The notes beneath the pieces were generated by a model. It saw only the letters and a list, made by a program, of their open reading frames with translations. It did no database searches and had not been told where the DNA came from. Shown here piece after piece: positions 45,821 to 52,612 of a DNA stretch of 64,000 nucleotides. Source of the stretch: Streptomyces brevispora (lineage in GTDB: Bacteria > Actinomycetota > Actinomycetes > Streptomycetales > Streptomycetaceae); contig NZ_VIWW01000001.1 of NCBI RefSeq assembly GCF_007829885.1, positions 806,001 through 870,000 on the forward strand, read 5' to 3'. Position numbers and translations under genes: made by a program. Positions within the stretch are counted from its first letter, which is position 1. Every line of letters starts with the position of its first letter.

Positions 45821-46468
45821 CTACCCGTCCCGCCGCAGCCCCGTCCAGGCGGGATGGCGCGGGTCGTCGGCCCGGACGACCGCGTCCGCGCTCCCGGCGG
45901 GCGCCACCTCGTCCTCGTACCGCGTGAAGGCGGGCAGCGTCCACTGCTCGTCCTCCTCCGTGCGCCGCCGCAGCGCCCCCGGCGACAGCCGCAGATGAAC
46001 ACTCAGGTCGAACGGGAACCAGTGCCCCAGCAGCAACGGCCCGTGCACCACCAGCACCCCGCCCTCCGGCAGGAGCCGGTAGGGGCTCCGCGTGGCCCGG
46101 TCCGTCGCCGGATCCCAGAGATCGGGCAGCACCCGCCCGCTGCCGCCCGGCTCCAGCGGCCCGAACACCTCGCGCCACAGCGCTCCGGTGTCGAACCAGC
46201 TGCCGTAGTACGAGTCGGGGTCCCGTTTGCCGTACTCGTACCGCAGGCTGGCCGGCCGCAGGAATCCCGCGGTGGACACCGGGAGCACGGCCCGGCCGCG
46301 CAGCCGCAGCGACTGTGCGACCGACTCGGCGAGCGCGCCGGTGCGGGCGGCCGGGGCACCGTCGACGGCGACCTTGAGCCAGGGCCCGCCGTCGGACGGT
46401 TTCAGCGCGTCGATGTGTGCGGCGAGCGCGTCCGCCAGCCGTTCCCAGGTGATCGCTTCGAATCGCAC
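45821..46468 (-). CDS. Uridine kinase-like protein with an altered P-loop
   Basis: 215 residues. The fold follows uridine/panthothenate-kinase-like P-loop proteins: 'PWLKVAVDGAPAARTGALAESVAQSLRLRG' at the P-loop site, 'VSTAGFLRPASLRYEYGKRDPDSYYGSWFDTGALWREVFGPL' (substrate lid), 'VLVVHGPLLLGHWFPFDLSVHLRLSPGALRRR'. The Walker A lysine is missing: the loop reads GAPAART where GxxxxGK[ST] is expected. So kinase activity is doubtful. It converges on the pseudouridine pair, 35 bases away. Confidence 0.75.
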   Translation of the reverse strand: MRFEAITWERLADALAAHIDALKPSDGGPWLKVAVDGAPAARTGALAESVAQSLRLRGRAVLPVSTAGFLRPASLRYEYGKRDPDSYYGSWFDTGALWREVFGPLEPGGSGRVLPDLWDPATDRATRSPYRLLPEGGVLVVHGPLLLGHWFPFDLSVHLRLSPGALRRRTEEDEQWTLPAFTRYEDEVAPAGSADAVVRADDPRHPAWTGLRRDG

Positions 46469-46491
46469 GTGTCCATCATCGCCCCGTCGCG

Positions 46492-46806
46492 GTGAGGGTG
46501 TCCGCAGAACGCGTTCTGACGCGCTATCACGACGACGTGACGTTCAGCTCCCCCATGATCGCGCGGTTCACCTGCAACCCCTCCGGCACCGTGCGCGGCA
46601 AGAACGAGCTGCGCGCGTACCGCACGCGCGGGCTCGAACTCATCCACGACCTCGAGTTCGAGGTGATGGACGTCCGGGTGAGCGTCGACACGCTGGTGAT
46701 CGACTACCGCAACCAGATCGGCGGGCGGGTGTCCGAGCTGCTGACCTTCCGGGACGGACTGGTGATCGGCGGCCTCGGCGCGTACGGGGAGACACTCGCC
46801 CACTGA
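46492..46806 (+). CDS. NTF2-like (SnoaL-type) protein, N-terminally shortened
   Basis: 104 residues: 'RVLTRYHDDVTFSSPMIARFTCNPSGTVRGKNELRAYRTRGLELIHDLEFEVMDVRVSVDTLVIDYRNQIGGRVSELLTFRDGLVIGGLGAYG', a clear NTF2-like beta sheet. Typical members have a further first helix of 20-30 residues ('W..D...') which is absent; the frame upstream reads non-homologous sequence over the divergent promoter. GTG start at 46492 without a convincing ribosome-binding site. It may be a 5'-truncated remnant or a short but functional form. Confidence 0.6.
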   Translation: MRVSAERVLTRYHDDVTFSSPMIARFTCNPSGTVRGKNELRAYRTRGLELIHDLEFEVMDVRVSVDTLVIDYRNQIGGRVSELLTFRDGLVIGGLGAYGETLAH

Positions 46807-46867
46807 CGGCCGGCACCCGGCGGCACGGTGGCCGGCCGGGACGGCATGGGCGGGCCTCAGCCCCGCT

Positions 46868-47401
46868 TCACTTCTTCTTGCCGCAGTCCACGGCGTCGGC
46901 GTCGTCGGAGAGTTCGCTGCCCTCGGGCAACAGATAGGTCACCCAGAGGACGACGGGCTCGGTCCCCAGATTGCGCCCGATGTGGCGGTGCTTCGCCCCG
47001 GACGGCTCGATGAAGGACGTCCCGGCGGGCGTCACCTCGACCGAGCAGTCGTCCAGCGTGCGCGTCAGCGTCCCCTGCTTGACGACCGCGATCAGCTGAC
47101 CGCGATGGGTGTGCCAGCCGGTGGAGCCGCCCGGCTCGACGGTGATCGTACGGAAGGTGACATCGGTACGGCCCTTCGGCGTCTTCACCTTCAGCTTGCC
47201 CGGCGATGTGCCCTCCGCGACGACGGTGCCGCTCACACCACTGCCGGGGGTGGCGATGGCCGCCGACGGTACGAAGCCGAGCGCTGCCACGCCGCCCCCG
47301 ATGACAAACGCCTTGCCCAGCCGCCCCCGCAACCCGCGCGCCCCCTGCGACATCTGTCGGCGCCCCGGCTCTTGCCGCCCCTGTTGTCCGCCAAGCCTCA
47401 T
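46868..47401 (-). CDS. Exported cupin protein
   Basis: 177 residues. Signal peptide ('LGKAFVIGGGVAALGFVPSAAIA'), then a cupin barrel with the metal motif 'GGSTGWHTHRGQLIAVVKQGTLT' and 'GTSFIEPSGAKHRHIGRNLG' (His-x-His and a later His present, so metal binding is likely). Two Cys ('DDCS' and 'VDCGKKK') could form a disulfide outside the cell. Start at 47401, fixed by AGGAG seven bases upstream. No operon partner. Confidence 0.85.
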   Translation of the reverse strand: MRLGGQQGRQEPGRRQMSQGARGLRGRLGKAFVIGGGVAALGFVPSAAIATPGSGVSGTVVAEGTSPGKLKVKTPKGRTDVTFRTITVEPGGSTGWHTHRGQLIAVVKQGTLTRTLDDCSVEVTPAGTSFIEPSGAKHRHIGRNLGTEPVVLWVTYLLPEGSELSDDADAVDCGKKK

Positions 47402-47490
47402 GGGCAACTCCTCTGCATCGGTGTCCCGGACATCCCAAATACCCCGACGCTACCCAGAAGTTGACCGGGCGAACCATCCCGTCCCCGTCG

Positions 47491-48168
47491 TCATTCGCCA
47501 CGCAACTCCGCGACCAGCAGCCCCTCGCCGGACACCTCGATCCGCCCGTCCTTCACCGCCTCGGCGAACGTCGTCTCACCGCGTCCCAGCGCGAGGCAGA
47601 GCTCGGCGTCGAGCACGATGCGCGCATCGGCGTGAGCGGCGGGACCGTCACCGTAGACCGCGCCCCCGGCCGCCCGCGTCCCCGTACGGACATGGAACAC
47701 GCCCTCGTCGAGGTGTACGTCGAGCACTCCGTCACCGACCGGCGCCCCGGGTCGGTTCAGCGCGCGCAGCAGCGGGAGCGCGAACCAGTGCGCCCGGACC
47801 GCGTCCGTGGGCCGCCGCTCCGCGAGGGCGGGCGCCCCCCATTCGGCGAGTGCGGCGAGGACGGGGAGCAGCCCGTGACCGCGCTCGGTGAGTTCGTAGA
47901 CCGAGGCGGCGGCGGGCGGCGGCAGTTTGCGGCGGGTGGCCAGTCCGCCCTGCTCCATGTCCTTCAGCCGGGAGGCGAGGACATCGGTACTGACGCCGGG
48001 CAGGTCGGCATGCAGATCGGTGTACCGGCGGGGACCGGCCAGCAGTTCACGGACGATCAGCAGGGTCCACCGGTCTCCGACGGCGTCCAGCGCACGGGCG
48101 CCGGCACAGAACTGATCGTAACTCCGGCGGCGGGCCGGGCGGGTTGCGGGCTGTTGCTGACGTGGCAT
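47491..48168 (-). CDS. HxlR-family transcriptional regulator
   Basis: 225 residues. N-terminal winged HTH with the HxlR pattern: 'YDQFCAGARALDAVGDRWTLLIVRELLAGPRRYTDLHADLPGVSTDVLASRLKDMEQGGLATRRKLPPPAAASVYELTERGHGLLPVLAALAEWG', with the redox-type Cys in 'QFCAG'. The C-terminal 110 residues are an added SCP2-like sterol-carrier type domain ('VHLDEGVFHVRTG', 'ALGRGETTFAEAVKDGRIEVSGE'), probably an effector pocket. ATG at 48168 lies seven bases after TAGACT, so the mRNA is likely leaderless. Divergent from the aminotransferase. Confidence 0.88.
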   Translation of the reverse strand: MPRQQQPATRPARRRSYDQFCAGARALDAVGDRWTLLIVRELLAGPRRYTDLHADLPGVSTDVLASRLKDMEQGGLATRRKLPPPAAASVYELTERGHGLLPVLAALAEWGAPALAERRPTDAVRAHWFALPLLRALNRPGAPVGDGVLDVHLDEGVFHVRTGTRAAGGAVYGDGPAAHADARIVLDAELCLALGRGETTFAEAVKDGRIEVSGEGLLVAELRGE

Positions 48169-48175
48169 GAGACGC

Positions 48176-48225
48176 AGTCTAGACATGTTGTTGGACTTTC
48201 CAAGCTCAAGCTTGGTAAAACCAAG
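48176..48225. promoter_or_regulatory. HxlR promoter and cluster of three overlapping palindromes
   Basis: Minus-strand promoter TTGGAA (48203-48198), 16 bases, TAGACT (48181-48176). Across it lie TTGGA-CTT-TCCAA (48191-48203), CCAAGCT-CA-AGCTTGG (48200-48215) and CTTGGT-AAA-ACCAAG (48211-48225), i.e. alternating TTGG/CCAA half-sites. The placement fits autorepression and control of the divergent aminotransferase gene. Confidence 0.7.
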
Positions 48226-48256
48226 TATCGCAATCGGGTCGGGGAGGCAGCACCGC

Positions 48257-49468
48257 ATGGAATTCCGCCAGTCCAGCAAGCTCAACGAGGTCTGTTACGA
48301 GATCCGGGGCCCGGTCATCGAGCACGCCAACGCCCTTGAGGAGGCGGGCCACAGCGTGCTCCGCCTCAACACGGGCAACCCGGCGCTGTTCGGTTTCGAG
48401 GCGCCCGAGGAGATCGTCCAGGACATGATCCGGATGCTCCCGCAGGCGCACGGCTACACCGACTCACGTGGCATCCTGTCCGCCCGCCGGGCCGTGGCGC
48501 AGCGCTACCAGGCGATGGGGCTCACCGAGGTCGGCGTGGACGACATCTTCCTCGGCAACGGTGTGTCCGAGCTGATCTCCATGGCGGTGCAGGGGCTGCT
48601 GGAGGACGGTGACGAGGTGCTGATCCCGTCGCCGGACTACCCGCTGTGGACCGCGGTGACGACACTGGCCGGCGGGAAGGCCGTGCACTACATGTGCGAC
48701 GAGGCCTCGGACTGGAACCCCGACCTGGCCGACATGGCGTCGAAGATCACCGACCGGACCAGGGCCGTCGTGATCATCAACCCGAACAATCCGACCGGTG
48801 CCGTCTACCCGCGCGAGGTCCTCGAGTCCATCCTCGATCTGGCTCGCAGGCACGGTCTGATGGTGTTCGCCGACGAGATCTACGACCAGATCCTCTACGA
48901 CGACGCCGAGCACCACAGCGTGGCGGTGCTCGCCCCCGACCTGGTCTGTCTCACCTTCAGTGGTCTCTCCAAGACGTACCGCGTGGCCGGCTTCCGTTCG
49001 GGCTGGATGGTGGTGTCCGGTCCGAAGCAGCACGCGCGCAGCTATCTGGAGGGGCTGACCATGCTCGCCTCCATGCGGCTGTGTCCCAATGCCCCCGCGC
49101 AGTACGCGATCCAGGCCGCGCTCGGCGGCCGGCAGTCGATCCGGGAACTGGTGGTGCCCGGGGGCAGGCTGTACGAGCAGCGCAACCGCGCCTGGGAGAA
49201 GCTGAACGAGATCCCCGGGGTGTCGTGCGTGAAGCCCAGGGGCGCGCTGTACGCCTTCCCGCGCATCGACCCGAAGGTGCATCCCCTCGTCGACGACGAG
49301 AAGTTCGTCCTGGACCTGCTGTTGCGCGAGAAGATCCAGGTCGTTCAGGGAACCGGTTTCAACTGGCCGCGGCCCGACCACTTCCGGATCCTGACCCTCC
49401 CGTACGCTGACGATCTCGACGCGGCGATCAGCCGGATCGGCCGCTTCCTGACCGGGTACCGGCAGTGA
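48257..49468 (+). CDS. PLP-dependent aminotransferase, AlaA-like
   Basis: 403 residues, fold-type I class I aminotransferase closest in look to E. coli AlaA/YfbQ alanine aminotransferases: 'RLNTGNPALFGFEAPEEI', 'YTDSRGILSARRAVAQRY', 'IINPNNPTGAVYPREVLE', 'FADEIYDQILYD', and the PLP-lysine site 'LTFSGLSKTYRVAGFRSGWMV'. GGGGAGG nine bases before the ATG. Likely glutamate-pyruvate transaminase; substrate range is inference. Controlled from the shared operator with the divergent HxlR gene. Confidence 0.93.
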   Translation: MEFRQSSKLNEVCYEIRGPVIEHANALEEAGHSVLRLNTGNPALFGFEAPEEIVQDMIRMLPQAHGYTDSRGILSARRAVAQRYQAMGLTEVGVDDIFLGNGVSELISMAVQGLLEDGDEVLIPSPDYPLWTAVTTLAGGKAVHYMCDEASDWNPDLADMASKITDRTRAVVIINPNNPTGAVYPREVLESILDLARRHGLMVFADEIYDQILYDDAEHHSVAVLAPDLVCLTFSGLSKTYRVAGFRSGWMVVSGPKQHARSYLEGLTMLASMRLCPNAPAQYAIQAALGGRQSIRELVVPGGRLYEQRNRAWEKLNEIPGVSCVKPRGALYAFPRIDPKVHPLVDDEKFVLDLLLREKIQVVQGTGFNWPRPDHFRILTLPYADDLDAAISRIGRFLTGYRQ

Positions 49469-49524
49469 CCGGATACCGGGTATGAACCAATACCGGGGGA
49501 TGAACGGATGCCGGGGATGAACGG

Positions 49525-50169
49525 ATGCCGATCGTGAACGGCCCCAGCCGACCCGCCTGCCCCACCTGCCCGGTCCCGGTACACACCCAGTTCGCATCGT
49601 TCGAGCTCGTCGGGCCGATCGTCGAGAACGGGCTCGACCCGGCCACCGACCCCGCGTGGGCGGACTCGGGCGCGAAGTCACCCGCGGAGTACGCGCGCTG
49701 GGCGGGCCATCTGTGCGGGATGACCTGTCTGCGCATGGCGCTCGGCGCCGACGCCCCGTCCCTCTTCGCGCTGCGCGACGGAGCACTCGGGTACGGCGCG
49801 TACACCGAGGACACCGACGGCTCGATCCGGGGCCTGGTCTACGCCCCGTTCGTCGCGTACGTACGCGAGAGGCACGGCCTCGACGCGACCGTCCACCGGC
49901 ACCTCGCACCGCAGGAGATCCCGGCCCTGCTGGACGAGGGCCGCTCGGTCATGGCGTCCGTGCACTACGCGATCCGTCACCCGCGACGGCCCGCACCGGG
50001 AAGGGGCGGGCACCTGGTGCTCCTGACGTCCCGTACGGCCGACGGCACGGGCGTCCACTTCCACAACCCGTCCGGAACGACGGCTGCGACCAGGTCGGCG
50101 GAGCTTCCCCTGGCCGAGTTCGAGCGTTTCTTCGCCGGGCGCGGGGTGTCGATGCGCGTGCGGGGATGA
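49525..50169 (+). CDS. Papain-like (C39 family) cysteine peptidase-like protein
   Basis: 214 residues. 'HLCGMTCLRMALGA' has the Cys of a C39-like active site (the Gln usually six residues before is replaced by a 'WAGHLCGM' context), 'RGGHLVLLTSRTADGTGVHFHNPSG' gives the His and the Asn. No signal peptide: 'MPIVNGPSRPACPTCPVPVHTQFASFE'. A peptidase or peptide-binding role is suggested, not shown. Its upstream 55 bases are short repeats of GGATGAACGGATGCCG, so the start at the second copy's ATG is slightly uncertain. Converges on the tRNA-mimic locus with a shared terminator. Confidence 0.7.
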   Translation: MPIVNGPSRPACPTCPVPVHTQFASFELVGPIVENGLDPATDPAWADSGAKSPAEYARWAGHLCGMTCLRMALGADAPSLFALRDGALGYGAYTEDTDGSIRGLVYAPFVAYVRERHGLDATVHRHLAPQEIPALLDEGRSVMASVHYAIRHPRRPAPGRGGHLVLLTSRTADGTGVHFHNPSGTTAATRSAELPLAEFERFFAGRGVSMRVRG

Positions 50170-50195
50170 CACACCTGCCGCCCCGAAACGGGAGC

Positions 50196-50226
50196 GGGCC
50201 CGGGGGCGTAGCCGGCCCCCGAGCCC
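50196..50226. terminator. Shared terminator of the tRNA-mimic locus and the convergent peptidase gene
   Basis: Twelve-base-pair stem: minus strand GGGCTCGGGGGC / GCCCCCGGGCCC, loop CGGCTAC. It begins eight bases after the end of the second RNA. Confidence 0.85.
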
Positions 50227-50233
50227 TGTGATT

Positions 50234-50393
50234 GCCACCTGTACGGCACGCCGACACTTTTAAGGTCCCGTGTCAGTTTTATGTCGTCGCGTCCTGCCTT
50301 TAGACGACCGCAGACCGAAGCTCCGCGGGCCGGAGTCGAACCGGCATCTCGACGCACACGGGCACGGGCCCGGTCGATTCGGCGATAGGTGGC
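50234..50393 (-). ncRNA. tRNA-mimic RNA 2 (bacterial Y RNA-like, permuted tRNA core)
   Basis: Read on the minus strand, about 160 nt. Outer stems GCCACCT/AGGTGGC (50393-50387 with 50240-50234), CGCCGA/TCGGCG (50384-50379 with 50254-50249) and CCCGTG/CACGGG (50362-50357 with 50272-50267). Then a tRNA core in permuted order: CGTCG/CGACG as anticodon stem (50354-50350 with 50289-50285), variable AGAT, T-arm GCCGG-TTCGACT-CCGGC (50345-50329), acceptor CCGCGGA/TCTGCGG (50328-50322 with 50314-50308, one G-U) sealed by a cUUCGg tetraloop, T8, D-stem GTC/GAC with GG in its loop. No free acceptor end exists, so it cannot be charged. It matches the YrlA module architecture. Confidence 0.8.
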
Positions 50394-50562
50394 GCATGCT
50401 GAGTCTGGAGCAAGAGTCTGAGATTGATCGCGGCCTGCCTCTGCCAGTTGGGCCACCCCGGCCCGCATCCGTACGAAGAAGTACGGAAGTGCCGGGGGGA
50501 GGACTCGAACCTCCACCGGAACCGCGTCGTCACGACAAACTTCAGTTTCAGCTTTGCGCTCC
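50391..50562 (-). ncRNA. tRNA-mimic RNA 1 (bacterial Y RNA-like, permuted tRNA core)
   Basis: Minus strand, about 170 nt. Outer pairings GCGC/GCGC (50559-50556 with 50395-50392), GCTGA/TCAGC (50552-50548 with 50402-50398) and CTGA/TCAG (50545-50542 with 50421-50418). Core: CGCGGTT/GGCCGCG as anticodon stem (50526-50520 with 50435-50429, two G-U), five-base variable region, T-arm GGAGG-TTCGAGT-CCTCC (50514-50498), acceptor CCCCGGC/GCCGGGG (50497-50491 with 50462-50456) closed by a hairpin TCCGTAC-TTCTTC-GTACGGA, then TG, D-stem GCC/GGC with GG in the loop. Same permuted order as RNA 2, three bases away. Outer ends are approximate. It starts about 47 bases after the stop of the upstream protein gene. 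Confidence 0.78.
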
Positions 50563-50609
50563 TCGCGCACCCCGACGGCTTCGACCGCCGCCGGGGATTC
50601 CATGGTCGG

Positions 50610-51341
50610 TCACCCGAAGAGGTAACCGAAGACCGCATCACCCACCCGCTGGTCCGTGACGTCCACGCCGTTGGCCTCCTCGCGGGCGAACTTGACGGCC
50701 TGCTGGAGCTTCTCGACCCGGTCGGCGAGTTCATTGATCCGTCGCGCGGGCAGCGCCCCGGAGAACTTCACGGTCGTCCAGTAACCGATCGGAAGGTCCT
50801 CGTAGTACACCTCGACCTGCGCCGGGTGCTTCTCGGTTGCCTCCGCCTTCACATGGTTGCGGGGCACCTTCTTGGTACGCAGGGTCCGCACCGGCTCGGT
50901 CTTCCAGGAGTCGGTGGACGGGTCCTGTGCCCAGGCCTCCGAGGCGTCGAGCACCGGCAGCTTCCGGATGAAGGCGGTGATGTCGGTGAGCTGCTTCTCC
51001 AGGAAGAGCAGATACGAGACCGGTACGCCGGGCACCAGGACCCGGCCGTCGACCGAGATGTCGGCGCGGGCCGCACAGTTCGCCCAGTCCTTGGTGGCGG
51101 TCACGTCGAAGAGCCGGGTGAGGGTCGCCGCCGTGTCGCGCAGCACGTCCTCGGCCTTGATCTGCACCGGTGTCGACTCGGGCGGCAACTGCTCGCCCTC
51201 CTCGTCCTTCGGCTGATAGGTCCGGGAGATCCCGGCCAGCAGGCCGGCCTTCTGGAGGCCGTGATGCGCCGCCGTCAGGTCCTGGTGAGCCTTGGACTTG
51301 ACGCCCTTCTCCACTGCGATGATCTGATTGAGTTTCGCCAC
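50610..51341 (-). CDS. Conserved protein of unknown function, upstream partner of the tRNA-mimic RNAs
   Basis: 243 residues, soluble. N-terminus 'VAKLNQIIAVEKGVKSKAHQDLTAAHHGLQKAGLLAGISRTYQPKDEEGEQLPPES' is Lys-rich; the middle has 'ATKDWANCAARADISVDGRVLVPGVPVSYLLFLEKQLTDITAFIRKLPVLD' and a conserved-looking 'DSWKTEPVRTLRTKKVPRNHVKAEATEKHPAQVEVYYEDLPIGYWTTVKFSGALPARR'; it ends in a coiled-coil-like helix and 'VFGYLFG'. The 'RTLRTKKVPRNHVK' strip is strongly basic and could contact RNA. No TROVE/Ro domain. GTG start at 51341, seven bases after a TAGCTT box (51354-51349), so leaderless. A weak hairpin (50570-50596) separates its stop from RNA 1, in the same direction. Confidence 0.82.
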   Translation of the reverse strand: MAKLNQIIAVEKGVKSKAHQDLTAAHHGLQKAGLLAGISRTYQPKDEEGEQLPPESTPVQIKAEDVLRDTAATLTRLFDVTATKDWANCAARADISVDGRVLVPGVPVSYLLFLEKQLTDITAFIRKLPVLDASEAWAQDPSTDSWKTEPVRTLRTKKVPRNHVKAEATEKHPAQVEVYYEDLPIGYWTTVKFSGALPARRINELADRVEKLQQAVKFAREEANGVDVTDQRVGDAVFGYLFG

Positions 51342-51572
51342 GTCGAGGAAGCTAGCAACATCAACACAGCGCGCACCAGCGGTTTTTGCCGCGCCGGATG
51401 CACTGGACGCGCCGGGGCGCGCCGGACGCGCTACCTGATGCACCTGTGCGCGGTGGCCCGTTCGGGTGGATCGCCGGCGACGCCCGTGCTCTGCCCCCTT
51501 ACGGCGAGGGCCAGTTGCCACTGTGAGGCCCGCGCGTCCGCGCCCCCTCCCCCGGAACGAAGGGTCTCCCCC

Positions 51573-52142
51573 ATGCCTTTCCCCACGCCTCGCCGCTCCC
51601 GCCTCTCCCGCCTCCACGGCGCGAGGAACCCGGCCGCCCCCAGCGGTACCGGCTCCCCGGAGGTCCGTCAGCGCCCGCGACGGAGTGCCGCGCTCGCCGC
51701 CGCGGGCGCCGGGCTTGCCGTCCTGGCCGTGGGCGCGCCCGTCGCGTACGCAACGCTGGGCGCCGGTTCCTCGCCCCAACCGGGTCCGGCGACGTCGACC
51801 GCCTCACGGGGCGAGGCCTACATCGAGAGCCGGCTGTTCTTCGGGACCGAACGGCCGGACGGCGGAGCCAATGTGACCGACCGACAGTTTCTCGCCTTCG
51901 TCGACAAGGAAGTCACACCGCGCTTCCCGAACGGTCTGACCATCCAGGACGGCCGAGGGCAGTGGCGGGACTCCAACGGGGTGATCGAGCGGGAGCGGAG
52001 TTACGAACTGACCCTGCTCTACCCGGCGTCCGAGGCGCGGGTGCGCGATCCGCAGATCGAGCGGATCCGCGACGCCTACGAGAAGGCGTACGCGCAGGAT
52101 TCGGTGGCGCGGCTGGAGGAGCGTACGACAGCCGACTTCTGA
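51573..52142 (+). CDS. Membrane-anchored or exported DUF3574-type protein
   Basis: 189 residues. An Arg-rich N-terminus, one hydrophobic segment ('SAALAAAGAGLAVLAVGAPVAYATLG', about 40-65) acting as signal anchor, then a small domain 'EAYIESRLFFGTERPDGGANVTDRQFLAFVDKEVTPRFPNGLTIQDGRGQWRDSNGVIERERSYELTLLYPASEARVRDPQIERIRDAYEKAYAQDSVARLEE', the DUF3574 pattern. Function unknown. The gap upstream (51342-51572) holds the divergent start of the RNA-partner gene and a CG-rich GCGCCGG repeat stretch. Confidence 0.8.
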   Translation: MPFPTPRRSRLSRLHGARNPAAPSGTGSPEVRQRPRRSAALAAAGAGLAVLAVGAPVAYATLGAGSSPQPGPATSTASRGEAYIESRLFFGTERPDGGANVTDRQFLAFVDKEVTPRFPNGLTIQDGRGQWRDSNGVIERERSYELTLLYPASEARVRDPQIERIRDAYEKAYAQDSVARLEERTTADF

Positions 52143-52277
52143 GCCCGAGGCCGACGCGGTGGCAGCCGGAGGGCGAGCGCCCGCACAAGCCCGCCCCGCA
52201 CCGGCCCTGAACGATTGGGTACTGTGCCGCAGCCTGGTGCCGGAGCACCGGACGTCGATCAGCAGGGGGCACACCGC

Positions 52278-52587
52278 GTGGGCGCCGCGATACGTCATTT
52301 CACTTCCACGACCGAGCAGGGGCAGGTCTTCACGGTCAACGTCGAGCGGGACTTCCGGTACGACCCGTACCGCGACTTCCTGGTCTGCGCACACTGCGGA
52401 TGGCGTCCGTCGCTCCTGACCACGTGAGCGGATCATCGACATGGCCGGGGAGCACCTGGCCTCCGCGCACGGGGCCGACCGCGGGCCGGAGCAGCGGGAG
52501 AACGAGTCGTTCCGCAAGGGCCGGCCGATCGTGCCGCCGATCGTCGCCGTCGTGCTGATCGGTCTGCTGTTCCTCCTGAAGAGCTGA
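52278..52587 (+). pseudogene. Small zinc-finger-like membrane protein interrupted by a frameshift
   Basis: Part one, GTG at 52278 with AGGGGG eight bases upstream, reads 49 residues to a TGA at 52425: 'GAAIRHFTSTTEQGQVFTVNVERDFRYDPYRDFLVCAHCGWRPSLLTT'. The +1 frame continues without a break: 'ERIIDMAGEHLASAHGADRGPEQRENESFRKGRPIVPPIVAVVLIGLLFLLKS', stop at 52587. Joined, they give Cys-x2-Cys ... His-x4-His plus a C-terminal membrane helix, which neither half has alone. So it looks like one gene with a one-base lesion (or a +1 shift at ACG-TGA-G). Alternatively two tiny genes, the second starting at ATG 52441. Confidence 0.6.
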
Positions 52588-52612
52588 GCGCTCTTCCTGA
52601 AGGGCTGAGCGG

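Noticed and set aside
50281..50520. Ordinary tRNA genes suggested by TTCGAGT and TTCGACT T-arms and D-arm-like sequence
   Set aside because: Neither T-arm has its matching 5' acceptor strand upstream; the matching strand lies downstream, behind a sealed loop, and there is no 7-base anticodon loop. The permuted mimic explains all pairs.
50234..50562. Functional permuted tRNA genes, as in some archaea and algae
   Set aside because: No BHB-type splice motif is visible, bacteria lack that endonuclease, and the arms that should form the anticodon loop run on into long stems.
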